A stretch of 64,000 nucleotides of DNA from Flavobacterium sp. Root935 (GCF_001429295.1 NZ_LMJL01000008.1:698017-762016), one strand, 5' to 3'. Positions 38,031 through 47,371 are shown, counted from the first letter of the stretch. A program made the numbers and translations. Notes: generated by a model not told the origin, from the letters alone.

Positions 38031-38834
38031 TTACAATTTATAATGATTCATTAACATTTTTTCGTACATCTTATCTGGAAGAGCACGTTTTAAAACGATC
38101 GAAAACTTCTGCATAAAAGCACCAACTTTATAATGCACGTTTGGCTTTTTGGTCTGAATAATTTTGTAAACTGCCTCAGCCATTTCATTCGGATTACTTC
38201 CTGCGTCAACATGATCATTCATCGTTGCCAAAACCTCTCCGTAAACTTTTTCGTAAGCAGAATCTTTAATAACTGGCGCATGATAACGGCCAGCAGCAAT
38301 ATTTGTAGCAAAATCTCCAGGCGCAACATTGGTAATTTCAATTCCAAAAGATTTAACTTCCATTCTTAAAGCTTCAGTAATCAATTCTAAAGCCCCTTTT
38401 GATGCCGAATAAACACTTCTGTATGGAAGTCCCATATAACCTGCAATAGAAGTAATATTTATAATAAGTCCAGAATTTTGTTTACGCATTTGCGGTAAAG
38501 CAGCTTTCATTACTTCAATTGGTCCAAAAAAATTAGTCTCAAAATTATTTCGGATTTCCTCAGTCGGAATTTCTTCTAAAGGCCCTGTTATTCCAACTCC
38601 AGCATTATTTATAACAATATCTAATCTCCCAGAAGTTTCAATAATTTTAGAAACTGCTTTCTGAATAGAATCAGAATTTCGTACATCTAAAGCCACCAAA
38701 GGGAAAACTGAATTTAAAACTTTCTCAGGATTTCTGCTGGTTCCATACACAACGAAACCTTTTTGATGTAAAAATTCACCAATAGATTTCCCAATCCCTG
38801 ATGATCCTCCGGTAATTAAAACAACTTTGTTCAT
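38031..38834 (-). CDS. SDR family short-chain oxidoreductase
   Basis: The 267-residue classical SDR has the nucleotide-binding motif TGGSSGIG (8-15), NNAG (77-80), catalytic Ser129 and YSASK with Tyr142/Lys146. Arg34 after the second strand (GTSRNP) suggests NADP(H). The C-terminal ~40 residues are amphipathic (FMQKFSIVLKRALPDKMYEK), which could touch the membrane. The substrate cannot be told. Confidence 0.92.
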   Translation of the reverse strand: MNKVVLITGGSSGIGKSIGEFLHQKGFVVYGTSRNPEKVLNSVFPLVALDVRNSDSIQKAVSKIIETSGRLDIVINNAGVGITGPLEEIPTEEIRNNFETNFFGPIEVMKAALPQMRKQNSGLIINITSIAGYMGLPYRSVYSASKGALELITEALRMEVKSFGIEITNVAPGDFATNIAAGRYHAPVIKDSAYEKVYGEVLATMNDHVDAGSNPNEMAEAVYKIIQTKKPNVHYKVGAFMQKFSIVLKRALPDKMYEKMLMNHYKL

Positions 38835-38842
38835 TTTGAAAA

Positions 38843-38932
38843 GTTATGAATTATGAGTTTTGAGTTATAAGTTATGAGTTGGTTCATTGAGGTAAACTTT
38901 CAACCTCTAACTAATAACTTTTAACTTTACGA
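38843..38932. repeat. AAGTTATGA short-period inverted tract
   Basis: Words such as AAGTTATGAATTATGAG on the left and TAATAACTTTTAACTTT on the right are complementary, with an inner GAGGTAAACTTTCAACCTC hairpin. It fills the space upstream of the SDR gene and resembles the other short-period tracts. Confidence 0.55.
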
Positions 38933-38997
38933 AGTCCCAAAAATAAAAAAATCCTCCTGATAAGGAAGATTACAAATTAAATTTATTCTAAAAAAAT

Positions 38998-39090
38998 GGC
39001 AAGCGACCTACATCGCACCGCTCAACCACGTACCCTTGCTATGTTCCCATCCTGGGGGAGTCTGCAGGAGCTGGTCGTGTAGGACTTGCC
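38998..39090 (-). ncRNA. ffs: Signal recognition particle RNA (4.5S type)
   Basis: On the minus strand GGCAAGTCCTACA pairs with TGTAGGTCGCTTGCC to close a ~93-nt rod. The apex is CAGG-ATG-GGAA-CAT-AGCA: the GGAA tetraloop, a 3-bp stem and the CAGG/AGCA symmetric internal loop that binds the Ffh M domain, the hallmark of SRP domain IV. No Alu domain is present, as in Gram-negative small SRP RNA. A full Bacteroidota promoter precedes it and a T7 run follows the closing stem. Confidence 0.93.
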
Positions 39091-39094
39091 GGTG

Positions 39095-39124
39095 CAAATA
39101 TACAACCTTTTTATATTTTTGCAA
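39095..39124 (-). promoter_or_regulatory. ffs: Promoter of the SRP RNA gene
   Basis: TTG, 19 bp, TATATTTG on the minus strand: a textbook Bacteroidota -33/-7 promoter ending 4 bp before the first paired base of the RNA. Confidence 0.8.
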
Positions 39125-39128
39125 GACC

Positions 39129-39160
39129 TTTGTTGCTATAAAAATATCGTTGTATATTGG
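39129..39160 (+). promoter_or_regulatory. Candidate promoter of the glutaminyl cyclase gene
   Basis: TTTG, 20 bp, TATATTGG (one mismatch to TAnnTTTG), 20 bp before the start codon. It is back to back with the SRP RNA promoter. Confidence 0.5.
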
Positions 39161-39179
39161 CTTATTCAAATTTTAAACT

Positions 39180-40229
39180 ATGAAAAAATATAACTTCCTA
39201 ACTTTCATTTTATTAGGAATCACATTAATTGGATGTGGAGACACAAAAAAAGGTGAAAATTCTTTGTTTACTATCGATGATTCTGCTTTTCCGGCTCATT
39301 TTACGCAAAAAGAATCAGTTTCAATTGGAATTTTAAACCCAAAATCGAAAGAAATTGACAGTATTGCTTACTTTATAAATGATAAAAGAGTAGGAAGCAC
39401 AAAAGGTGCTGAGAAATTTAAATTTGATTTAAAAGAACAAAAACTAGGTTATCAATACTTAAAAGCTACTGCCTATTTTGGCGGCGATTCTTCAGATGCT
39501 ACTAAAAGAATTGAAGTGATTTCTGATATTGAACCAAAACTATTAAAATACAAAGTAGTAAATACTTTTCCCCATGATACTACAGCATTTACAGAAGGTT
39601 TAGAATTTCATGACGGAAGACTTTTTGAAAGTACAGGACAAAAAGAAGATTCTTATTTTAGAGAAGTAGACTATAAAACAGGAAAAGTGATTAAACAAGT
39701 GGATCTTCCTAAAGAATATTTTGGAGAAGGAATCACTTTTTTCAATGGTAAAATCTACCAACTCTCATGGCAGGAAAAAACTGGTTTTATTTATGATGCC
39801 AATACTTTTAAACTAGAAAAGACTTTTAAATACGATAAAGATATCGAAGGCTGGGGAATGACGCATGATGATAAATACATTTATCATTCTGACGGAACAG
39901 AAAAAATCTGGAAAATGGATCCAGCTACTCAAAAGTTGATTGACTACATAAACGTTTACTCTGGATCTGCAAAAATTAAAGCTATTAATGAGTTAGAACT
40001 AATCAACGGAAAATTCTATGTAAATGTTTGGCAGAAAGATGCGATTGCTGTTGTAAATCCGACTTCTGGAGCTGTTGAAGGAATATTAAATCTTTCAGAT
40101 CTACGCAAATCTATTAAAGCTAAAAATGCAGAAGTCCTTAATGGAATTGCCTATAATCCTGCTACGAAAACTATTTTTGTTACTGGAAAATACTGGGACA
40201 AAATTTTTGAAATAACAGTTTCAGAATAA
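39180..40229 (+). CDS. Glutaminyl-peptide cyclotransferase, beta-propeller type, lipoprotein
   Basis: The 349-residue protein has a lipoprotein signal with Cys19 (ITLIGC). Residues ~22-120 look like an Ig/cadherin-like domain (FTQKESVSIGILNPKSKE). Residues ~125-349 form the five-bladed propeller of plant/bacterial glutaminyl cyclases: HDTTAFTEGLEFHDGRLFESTG, GEGITFFNGKIYQLSWQ, GWGMTHDDKYIYHSDGT and LNGIAYNPATKTIFVTGKYW, with the conserved Glu and Trp residues. It converts N-terminal Gln of exported proteins to pyroglutamate. Nearly every secreted protein in this window would expose Gln after signal peptide cleavage. Confidence 0.9.
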   Translation: MKKYNFLTFILLGITLIGCGDTKKGENSLFTIDDSAFPAHFTQKESVSIGILNPKSKEIDSIAYFINDKRVGSTKGAEKFKFDLKEQKLGYQYLKATAYFGGDSSDATKRIEVISDIEPKLLKYKVVNTFPHDTTAFTEGLEFHDGRLFESTGQKEDSYFREVDYKTGKVIKQVDLPKEYFGEGITFFNGKIYQLSWQEKTGFIYDANTFKLEKTFKYDKDIEGWGMTHDDKYIYHSDGTEKIWKMDPATQKLIDYINVYSGSAKIKAINELELINGKFYVNVWQKDAIAVVNPTSGAVEGILNLSDLRKSIKAKNAEVLNGIAYNPATKTIFVTGKYWDKIFEITVSE

Positions 40230-40361
40230 TTTTGAAATAAAATTTCAAAATTTTAATTTCAAAATCTAAACATGAATTTCACAGATTTCACGGATTAGTT
40301 CGTGATAATTTGTGAAATTTGTGCTTTTATAGACTTATCTAAATATAACAAACTCATATTA

Positions 40362-41600
40362 ATGGTTACTTTAATTACCAACATACAAGAATTACTACAA
40401 GTTCGAGAAACTTCAATTGATAAGGTTTCAGGTTCTGAAATGGCTCAACTTCCAACAATTAAAAATGCTTTTCTAGTTTTAAAAGACAATCTAATTGCTG
40501 ATTTTGGTTTAATGAAAGATCTTCCTGAAATTAAAGCTGATAAAATTATTGATGCTACGGGCAAAGTTGTTCTTCCTTCTTGGTGCGACAGTCACACGCA
40601 TATTGTCTACGCAGGAAATCGCGAACAAGAATTTGTGGACCGTATTAACGGACTTTCGTATGAAGAAATAGCAAATCGCGGAGGCGGTATTTTAAATTCG
40701 GCTAAAAAACTCAACGAAACTTCTGAGGAAGAAATCTACGAGCAGTCAAAACTTCGCCTGGAAGAAGTTATGCATTTAGGGACTGGTGCTGTTGAAATAA
40801 AATCTGGATATGGGCTAACTATTGAAGGAGAATTAAAAATGCTTCGTGTTATTAAAAAACTGTCTGAAAATTATCCAATTTCAATTAAAGCTACATTTTT
40901 AGGAGCGCATGCTTTTCCAACGCATTATAAAGAAAATAAAGCTGGATATATTGAAGAAATCATCACTAAAATGATTCCAGAAATTGCTCAAAATAAATTA
41001 GCCGAATATGTAGATGTATTTTGTGAAAGCGGTTACTTTTCTGTGGAAGAAACCGAAAAAATTATGCAGGCAGGAATTCAATTTGGTCTAAAACCAAAAA
41101 TTCACGTCAATCAATTTAATTCTATTGGCGGCATTCAGGCTGGTATTAAATTTAAAGCACTTTCTGTTGATCATCTTGAAGTTATGACATCAGAAGATAT
41201 TGAAGCTTTAAAAGATAGCGAGACAATGCCTGTAGCTTTACCGTCTTGCTCTTACTTTTTAAGCATTCCGTACACTCCCGCACGTGAAATGATAAAAGCA
41301 GGTCTGCCTTTGGCTTTAGCAACAGATTTCAATCCTGGTTCTACTCCATCTGGAAACATGAATTTTGTTGTTGCAACGGCTTGTATCAAGATGAAAATGA
41401 CCCCAGAAGAAGCAATTAATGCTGCAACAATAAACGGTGCTTATGCCATGGGACTTTCAGAAACGCATGGAAGTATTACAAAAGGCAAAAAAGCCAATCT
41501 GATTCTAACAAAACCCATTTCTTCTTATTACCAAATTCCTTATGCCTTTGGAAGCAATCTTATAGAATCTGTTTTGGTTGAAGGAAAAATTCTAGAATAA
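40362..41600 (+). CDS. hutI: Imidazolonepropionase
   Basis: The start at 40362 gives MVTLITNIQELLQVRE (412 residues, family length); an in-frame ATG 20 codons upstream adds unrelated sequence. The amidohydrolase metal motif SHTHIVYAGNREQEF, GAVEIKSGYG, FLGAHAFP and ATDFNPGSTPSGN are present. It opens the ring of imidazolone propionate to formimino-glutamate, step 3 of histidine breakdown. hutG lies 1.1 kb downstream beyond one opposite-strand gene; hutH and hutU are not in this window. Confidence 0.95.
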   Translation: MVTLITNIQELLQVRETSIDKVSGSEMAQLPTIKNAFLVLKDNLIADFGLMKDLPEIKADKIIDATGKVVLPSWCDSHTHIVYAGNREQEFVDRINGLSYEEIANRGGGILNSAKKLNETSEEEIYEQSKLRLEEVMHLGTGAVEIKSGYGLTIEGELKMLRVIKKLSENYPISIKATFLGAHAFPTHYKENKAGYIEEIITKMIPEIAQNKLAEYVDVFCESGYFSVEETEKIMQAGIQFGLKPKIHVNQFNSIGGIQAGIKFKALSVDHLEVMTSEDIEALKDSETMPVALPSCSYFLSIPYTPAREMIKAGLPLALATDFNPGSTPSGNMNFVVATACIKMKMTPEEAINAATINGAYAMGLSETHGSITKGKKANLILTKPISSYYQIPYAFGSNLIESVLVEGKILE

Positions 41601-41639
41601 ACAATTATTCTTTTTAAAAATAAATCATTCCAAACATAA

Positions 41640-41659
41640 CCCGTAGTTTCAACTACGGG
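41640..41659. repeat. Perfect palindrome after hutI
   Basis: CCCGTAGTTTCAACTACGGG, a 20-bp palindrome without a T run. It resembles small palindromic repeats found between genes in Flavobacteria rather than a terminator. Confidence 0.55.
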
Positions 41660-41710
41660 AAACTTACAGTTCTCCGAACAGTGACAAAAGCATTCAAATT
41701 TACCCATAAA

Positions 41711-41738
41711 AAAAGGCCTGTGAAAATCACAGACCTTT
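41711..41738 (-). terminator. Intrinsic terminator of the coiled-coil protein gene
   Basis: On the minus strand AAAGGTCTGTG and CACAGGCCTTTTTTT form the stem with an ATTTT loop and a T run; it can also work on the plus strand with a weaker tail. Confidence 0.75.
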
Positions 41739-41773
41739 AATATCTAAGTGGTATTATATCCCTTTGGCAGAAA

Positions 41774-42652
41774 TTATCTTAAACTGAAACTAGTTTTAGA
41801 AACTAATTCGTCATTATCAAAAATATTGATAAAGTAAGTTCCTTTAGCAAAATCTTTTCCTGGAAGATCTTCGCTCACGTTTACAGTTTTATTTTCATAT
41901 TTCACAGTAGTTTTAAAACTGTAAGTCAATGAATTGTCACCGAAATTTTCAGTTTTCTTTTCACCTAAAACATTGTTCTTAGCATCGATAACTTGTACAT
42001 AATACGTTTTATCTCCAGATTTTGCGATTTGATTTTCAGCAATTGTAAAACTAACTTTTAAAACATCAGCACGACTTGCTTTGTCTGTTTCAATTTGTTT
42101 ACCAGAGCTTTTCAATTTATAAGCTGAAGTTTTTGTATTTAGTACTGATAACTTCGCACCTTTTTCTACTGTTTTAGCCAATTCTTCGTTTTGACCAACT
42201 AATACTTCGTTATATTTCTTAGATTCTCCTAGAACTACAATAGTACTATCTCTTTGAGTAGTTAAAACACCATTTTGTTTTTTCAACTCATCATTTTCAG
42301 CAACTAAAGTTTTCATTTTACTCTGCATTGCCTGAACTTGAGATCTGTATTTAGAAACATCTCCTTTAGACTTGTTTAAATCATCCATTAAAGCAACTAC
42401 TTTATCTCTCTCTTGGATTAATTCGTCAGACATAGAAGTGTTTTCAGCAATTGCAGCATCATAAGTCGCTTTCAGCTCTTGCAAATCTTTCATAACAGAT
42501 TCTTTCTCTGTCAAAGTTGTTGTAAGTTCTGTTTTAACTACATCTGTATCAGATGATAATTTAAAAATATACACTAAGCTACCAATCAGTAGGACTGCTA
42601 AAACTGCGATTATCGCCTTTAGACTTGAATTGTTGTTCTTTGGGTTTTCCAT
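41774..42652 (-). CDS. Membrane-anchored coiled-coil protein of unknown function
   Basis: The 292-residue protein has one membrane helix at ~13-32 (AIIAVLAVLLIGSLVYIF), then a long heptad-rich coiled coil (~36-165) and a C-terminal beta domain (~190-292, VLKVSFTIAENQIA, YYVQVIDAKNNVLGEK, GTYFINIFDND). N-in topology would place the rest in the periplasm. Such proteins are sometimes labelled chromosome partitioning only because of the coiled coil. No enzyme motif. It sits between hutI and hutG on the opposite strand. Confidence 0.78.
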   Translation of the reverse strand: MENPKNNNSSLKAIIAVLAVLLIGSLVYIFKLSSDTDVVKTELTTTLTEKESVMKDLQELKATYDAAIAENTSMSDELIQERDKVVALMDDLNKSKGDVSKYRSQVQAMQSKMKTLVAENDELKKQNGVLTTQRDSTIVVLGESKKYNEVLVGQNEELAKTVEKGAKLSVLNTKTSAYKLKSSGKQIETDKASRADVLKVSFTIAENQIAKSGDKTYYVQVIDAKNNVLGEKKTENFGDNSLTYSFKTTVKYENKTVNVSEDLPGKDFAKGTYFINIFDNDELVSKTSFSLR

Positions 42653-42725
42653 ATTTAAATAATTTTCTTTAATAACAAATTTAAGAATTAATATAAGGTA
42701 ATAACGTAAGTTTCTACAATTATAT

Positions 42726-42733
42726 TATTTTTG
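42726..42733 (+). promoter_or_regulatory. Candidate -7 box of hutG
   Basis: TATTTTTG, exact TAnnTTTG, 17 bp before the ATG; no clear -33 element. Confidence 0.45.
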
Positions 42734-42750
42734 GAAAATAAATTTTTTTC

Positions 42751-43788
42751 ATGGAAAAATTAATCCCTTTCACTATAAATGATTTAGCAAAAGTCACAAA
42801 TCATCGAAGTGGTGAAATAAAGTTCGGAGAAAAAATGATTGTCATTCCATCTGGAGTTGATAAAATCAATTTTTTAAAAGAAAGTGAAGCTAAATATGTT
42901 CTTCTAGGAATTCCTGAAGATATAGGCGTACGTGCCAATTACGGAAGACCTGGAGCTGCTTCTGCATGGCAGAGCGCGATAAAAAGTATTGCCAACATTC
43001 AGCATAATCGGTTTTGTAAAGGAAGTAACATTATTGTTTTAGGACAGATTAATGTTGCTGACGAAATGCGTGAAGTCGAAAATCTTGATTTTAATGATAT
43101 CGATGATCGTTCAAAATTAAGTCAGCTGGTTGAAAAAATTGATAAAGAAGTATCTCATATTATTTTTACCATAATTAAAGCTGGAAAAACGCCTATTATC
43201 ATAGGTGGGGGCCACAATAATGCTTACGGAAATATTAAAGGAGCGGCTTTAGCCAAAGGAAAACCTATAAACGCAATAAATTTTGATGCACATTCTGATT
43301 TTAGAATTCTTGAAGGACGTCACAGCGGCAACGGATTTTCATACGCTTACGAAGAAGGCTTTTTAAAAAAATATTTCATTTTTGGACTTCACGAAAATTA
43401 TACTTCAAAAAGTGTTTTAGATATAATTAAAAAACTAGAAGACCGAGTTCGATATAATACTTACGACAGTGTAAACATTAGAAAAGAAAAAGATTTCAAT
43501 CGAGAAATGATTGCCGCTTTAGATTTTGTTAAAAATGATGCTTTCGGAATTGAAATTGATCTTGATGCAATTCCTAACATTGCAAGCAGTGCCATGACAA
43601 TTAGCGGTTTTTCTGTTGAAGAATTGAGACAGTTTGTTTCTTTTTTCGCCGAACATAAAAACGCTGCTTATCTGCATGTCTGCGAAGGAGCACCAGATTT
43701 AGACAATTCGCCTAATAATAATTTAATTGGTAAATTAATTGGATATTTAGTAACCGATTTTATCAAAGCAAACATCGAAAAAGATTAA
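42751..43788 (+). CDS. hutG: Formimidoylglutamase, arginase superfamily
   Basis: The 345-residue protein has the three manganese-binding motifs of the ureohydrolase fold: GGGHNNAYG, NFDAHSDFR and IEIDLDAI. Next to hutI, the likely reaction is formimino-glutamate to glutamate and formamide. Arginase or agmatinase activity cannot be excluded by sequence alone, but the locus favours HutG. Cytoplasmic. Confidence 0.87.
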   Translation: MEKLIPFTINDLAKVTNHRSGEIKFGEKMIVIPSGVDKINFLKESEAKYVLLGIPEDIGVRANYGRPGAASAWQSAIKSIANIQHNRFCKGSNIIVLGQINVADEMREVENLDFNDIDDRSKLSQLVEKIDKEVSHIIFTIIKAGKTPIIIGGGHNNAYGNIKGAALAKGKPINAINFDAHSDFRILEGRHSGNGFSYAYEEGFLKKYFIFGLHENYTSKSVLDIIKKLEDRVRYNTYDSVNIRKEKDFNREMIAALDFVKNDAFGIEIDLDAIPNIASSAMTISGFSVEELRQFVSFFAEHKNAAYLHVCEGAPDLDNSPNNNLIGKLIGYLVTDFIKANIEKD

Positions 43789-43870
43789 TTAAGCGACCAA
43801 ATAAAATTCTAACGCGAAGCTGTTTTGCCAAATAAAAGCTAATTCAAACAAACGATTAACCGAATAAAAC

Positions 43871-43878
43871 TATCTTTG
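43871..43878 (+). promoter_or_regulatory. Candidate -7 box of the DEAD-box helicase gene
   Basis: TATCTTTG, exact TAnnTTTG, 45 bp before the ATG. An ACGATTAACCG repeat word lies just upstream. Confidence 0.5.
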
Positions 43879-43923
43879 CACGGCATTTTAGTACTTAAAA
43901 CTAAAATACTTAATACCTAAGAT

Positions 43924-45174
43924 ATGTTATTCGAAGATTTATCACTTTCAAAAAGTATACAAAAAGCCGTATTTGAAGAAGGCTATTTAAATCCGACACC
44001 AATTCAGGAAAAATCTATTCCGATAGTTTTAGCAGGTCGTGATTTAATTGGCTGCGCGCAGACAGGGACAGGAAAAACGGCAGCATTTGCTATTCCAATC
44101 ATACATCAATTACATAGAATTGTCGGTTCATCAAAAAAAGCGAAACAAATTCGTGCTCTTGTAGTTACGCCTACACGTGAATTAGCGGTACAAATTGGCC
44201 AGAGTTTTGACACTTATGCTAAATATACTAATTTAACACAGCTGACAATTTTTGGAGGTGTATCTCAAAACCCTCAAGTTGAGGCTTTAAAAAATGGAAT
44301 CGATATTTTAGTTGCGACTCCAGGACGTTTGCTTGATCTTCATAAACAGGGTTTTCTAGATTTAGACCATCTGCACACTTTAGTGCTCGATGAAGCCGAT
44401 CAAATGCTGGATATGGGTTTTATTAATGATGTCAAAAAAATCGTAAAACTTACACCAAAGAACAGACAAACTTTACTTTTCTCTGCTACAATGCCAATTG
44501 CAATTCGCGAACTGGCAGAAATGTTTTTGCAGGATCCAGAAAAAGTAGAAGTATCTCCTGTTTCATCAACAGCCGAAAATGTAGAACAACGCATTTATTT
44601 TGTAGATAAAACTGAAAAAAGAAACTTGTTGTATAGTTTAATTAAAGAAGAAAATTTATCAAATGTGCTTGTTTTTTCAAGAACAAAACACGGTGCTGAC
44701 AATGTTGTTAAAGCGCTTCGTAAAAAAGATATTCCAGCAGAAGCCATTCATGGAGACAAATCTCAGAATGCAAGACAAAGAGTTTTAGACGCTTTTAAGA
44801 ATAAAGAAGTTGGTGTTTTGGTTGCTACAGATATTGCGGCTAGAGGCATTGACATTGAGCAACTGCCGTATGTAATTAATTTTGATTTACCGAATATCCC
44901 AGAAACTTATGTTCACCGTATCGGTCGTACAGGTCGTGCAGGAAATGGCGGAATTGCAATTTCTTTCTGCGGAAAAGATGAACTTCCATATTGGAAAGAT
45001 ATTCAGAAATTAATTAAAGTTGATGTAAAAACAATCGCAGATCACCCTTATCAATGGCAGTCTGGAAGTCCTGAAGCTGGAGAAAAACCAAAAAATTCTT
45101 CTAATAGAAGCGGTGGAGCTCATAAATCAAGAAAATCAAATACTTCTAAGAAAAACAAAAAACGCTGGTACTAA
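43924..45174 (+). CDS. DEAD-box RNA helicase (RhlE-like)
   Basis: The 416-residue protein has all core motifs in order: Q motif (NPTPIQEKSIP), AQTGTGKTAAF, PTRELAVQI, TPGRLLD, VLDEADQMLDMGF, LFSATMP, ARGIDI and HRIGRTGRAG. The C-terminal ~40 residues are Ser/Lys/Arg-rich, as in RhlE proteins. It unwinds RNA in the cytoplasm, usually in ribosome assembly or cold response. The stop lies in the loop of a shared terminator hairpin and overlaps the stop of the convergent kinase gene. Confidence 0.95.
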   Translation: MLFEDLSLSKSIQKAVFEEGYLNPTPIQEKSIPIVLAGRDLIGCAQTGTGKTAAFAIPIIHQLHRIVGSSKKAKQIRALVVTPTRELAVQIGQSFDTYAKYTNLTQLTIFGGVSQNPQVEALKNGIDILVATPGRLLDLHKQGFLDLDHLHTLVLDEADQMLDMGFINDVKKIVKLTPKNRQTLLFSATMPIAIRELAEMFLQDPEKVEVSPVSSTAENVEQRIYFVDKTEKRNLLYSLIKEENLSNVLVFSRTKHGADNVVKALRKKDIPAEAIHGDKSQNARQRVLDAFKNKEVGVLVATDIAARGIDIEQLPYVINFDLPNIPETYVHRIGRTGRAGNGGIAISFCGKDELPYWKDIQKLIKVDVKTIADHPYQWQSGSPEAGEKPKNSSNRSGGAHKSRKSNTSKKNKKRWY

Positions 45175-45187
45175 ACAGCGTTTTTTT
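45156..45187. terminator. Bidirectional terminator holding both convergent stop codons in its loop
   Basis: AAAACGCTG (45157-45165) and CAGCGTTTT (45176-45184) pair. The 10-base loop holds TAA of the helicase (45172-45174) and TAG of the kinase (45171-45173 read in reverse). T runs flank the stem in both directions. Confidence 0.8.
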
Positions 45188-47354
45188 CTTTTATAAGGTA
45201 ATTGATTATCTTAAATAATTTGACTGGTTCAAAAGGCTTAATTATAATATCATTCATTCCAGACGAAAGTGCTTCATCGGTAATTTCATCTTTGTCAAAA
45301 GCCGTTAAAGCAACAATTGGAGTTTCTATTCCTGCCAGACGAATTCTTTTTGTCGTTTCAAAACCGTTCATCAAAGGCATATTGATATCCATTAAAATCA
45401 AATCAAAGACTTCGTTTTCAAGAATTTTAAGCGCTGCATAACCATCATCAACCACTTTACAGATATAATTATTTTTCTCAATAATCTTTTTGGTTACCAA
45501 TTGATTGATTAAGTTATCTTCTACGACTAAAATTTTATAAACTTCATTTGAGGTTAGATCAACTTCAATTTCATCAATAATACTTTTCGTTTTAGCCAAA
45601 TCGTGCTCAAAACCAATTTCAAACGAAAATGAAGTACCTTTTCCTAGATCACTATCCAAAGTAATAGTACTTCCAAAAAGTCCAAGAAGTCTTTTTACAA
45701 TACTAAGTCCTAATCCAGTTCCTTGATAATCTTCATCCTTTCTCCCAACTTGAACAAATTTTTCAAAAATCTTACTTTGGTCCACAAGGGCAATTCCTAC
45801 GCCATTATCCTTAATTAAGAAATGCAGGTAATTCAGTTTTCCTTCTACCCTGCTTAGTTTTACTATTATTTCGACTTGCCCGTCTTTAGTAAACTTTAGT
45901 GCATTACTCACTAAATTCATTAAAATTTGAGCCAGTCTTAATTTATCTCCAATTAAATATTCTGGAATTTCAGGATCTATGTCTATTGAAATTCTATTGT
46001 TGTTTTTTTGGGAAAGAAAAGAAAGTGAGTTTTTTATAACTGTGATTTCATCTGAAATATTAAATGTCAAATTTTCAAGTACTACTTTATTTTCTTCAAT
46101 TTTATTAATCTGCAGAATATCATTTACCAAAGAGAGTAAATATCTGGCAGAAAATTTAAGCGAACTTAGATGCTGGCTTCTAGAAATTTCTTTATGTTCT
46201 TCTAATAACATATTGGTAATTCCAACCACACCATACAGCGGAGTACGTAATTCGTGGCTTATAGTCGAAATAAATTGTGTTTTGAGCAAAGATGCCTCCT
46301 CTGCAATTTCTTTCGCTTTTAGAAGCTCTAAATTATGTTTTTTCTTAAATCGAATATTCTTAACTAAAGTGATGATTAAAAACAGAAGTATAAAAGAAAT
46401 CAAGATAAAAAGAATAACGATGATCCTTGATTTTTTAAGACTTTGAGACTGCTCTACTTTTTCACTTTCAATTTTATCAATCTGTCTTTTATATTCATCT
46501 AACTCAAGCCCCATTCCCGCAATCGAAGCTTTTTTTAATTTCTTTTCGTTATATAGTACTTCCGAAATTTTATTGTGATTCACTAAAGCTTCATAAGCCT
46601 CTTTGTGCCTTTTAATTTTATTTAGAAACTTCGAATATTCTAAATAAACATTCGATAAATCTGTTTTTTCTTCACATGTTTTTCCTGCTTCAATAGCACT
46701 TAAAAAATAAGTATTAGCCGCATTATTATCGTTTTTGTAACTTAAATAAATCGCATTAAGCATATCTACGATAACTTCTGTAGATCCGTCGCTATATTTG
46801 TTTTTTGTGCTGTTAATGTATTTTAAAAAAAGATATCCCTGATCGTAATTTTTAATATCAAAGTATGCCCAGGTAATATTTACATTTGTAAAGTAAACTT
46901 CTTTTAAATCATTAATTTTCAAACCATAAGCTACAGATTTTTTATAATAACTAATACCTTTGTCAAATTGTTTCTTTTCGAAACAATACATGTTCCCCAG
47001 ATTATTATAGAGGTTGCATTTTAGAGAGTCGTTATTTGTTTTATTGGCATAATACAAGCTTTTTTTATAGAAGAAAATCGCTTTATCAAAGTCTGATAAT
47101 TCATTATAGTTAGCTGCAATAATATTATAGGAACGAGAAATGAGGCAATAGTCTTTTAGTAATGTTGCTGAATTTAAAGCCGCTCTAGAAATTTTTAGTG
47201 ATTGCTCAAAATTAGATTCCCGAAAATTTAAAAGTGCTTTTTTAACCAGCTTATCGATCTTAGGATCTTTATTACAATTAGATTGAGAAATTGCCGAATT
47301 GGCGAAGCAATTCAGACCAAAGAATAGAAGTAAAAATATCCGTATTTGGGGCAT
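45171..47354 (-). CDS. Hybrid sensor histidine kinase with TPR sensor region and receiver
   Basis: The 727-residue protein has a signal sequence (IFLLLFFGLNCFANS), TPR repeats over ~30-270 predicted to be periplasmic, and a membrane helix at ~310-330 (IIVILFILISFILLFLII). A HisKA domain follows (TQFISTISHELRTPLYGVVG, His367), then a HATPase with NALKFTKDG, DNGVGI and GTGLGLSIV. The C-terminal receiver has Asp656 in LMDINMP and Lys in IIKPF. No output domain is present, so the phosphate must pass to another protein. TPR-type hybrid kinases are common in Flavobacteria; the signal is unknown. Confidence 0.93.
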   Translation of the reverse strand: MPQIRIFLLLFFGLNCFANSAISQSNCNKDPKIDKLVKKALLNFRESNFEQSLKISRAALNSATLLKDYCLISRSYNIIAANYNELSDFDKAIFFYKKSLYYANKTNNDSLKCNLYNNLGNMYCFEKKQFDKGISYYKKSVAYGLKINDLKEVYFTNVNITWAYFDIKNYDQGYLFLKYINSTKNKYSDGSTEVIVDMLNAIYLSYKNDNNAANTYFLSAIEAGKTCEEKTDLSNVYLEYSKFLNKIKRHKEAYEALVNHNKISEVLYNEKKLKKASIAGMGLELDEYKRQIDKIESEKVEQSQSLKKSRIIVILFILISFILLFLIITLVKNIRFKKKHNLELLKAKEIAEEASLLKTQFISTISHELRTPLYGVVGITNMLLEEHKEISRSQHLSSLKFSARYLLSLVNDILQINKIEENKVVLENLTFNISDEITVIKNSLSFLSQKNNNRISIDIDPEIPEYLIGDKLRLAQILMNLVSNALKFTKDGQVEIIVKLSRVEGKLNYLHFLIKDNGVGIALVDQSKIFEKFVQVGRKDEDYQGTGLGLSIVKRLLGLFGSTITLDSDLGKGTSFSFEIGFEHDLAKTKSIIDEIEVDLTSNEVYKILVVEDNLINQLVTKKIIEKNNYICKVVDDGYAALKILENEVFDLILMDINMPLMNGFETTKRIRLAGIETPIVALTAFDKDEITDEALSSGMNDIIIKPFEPVKLFKIINYLIKEKNAV

Positions 47355-47371
47355 TAATCGGCTAGTTTTAT

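Noticed and set aside
41640..41659. Terminator of hutI
   Set aside because: Perfect palindrome but no T run on either strand; kept as a repeat.
45979..46446. 155-codon plus-strand frame inside the hybrid kinase gene
   Set aside because: Opposite strand of HisKA/HATPase coding sequence with Ser/Ile-rich shadow composition.
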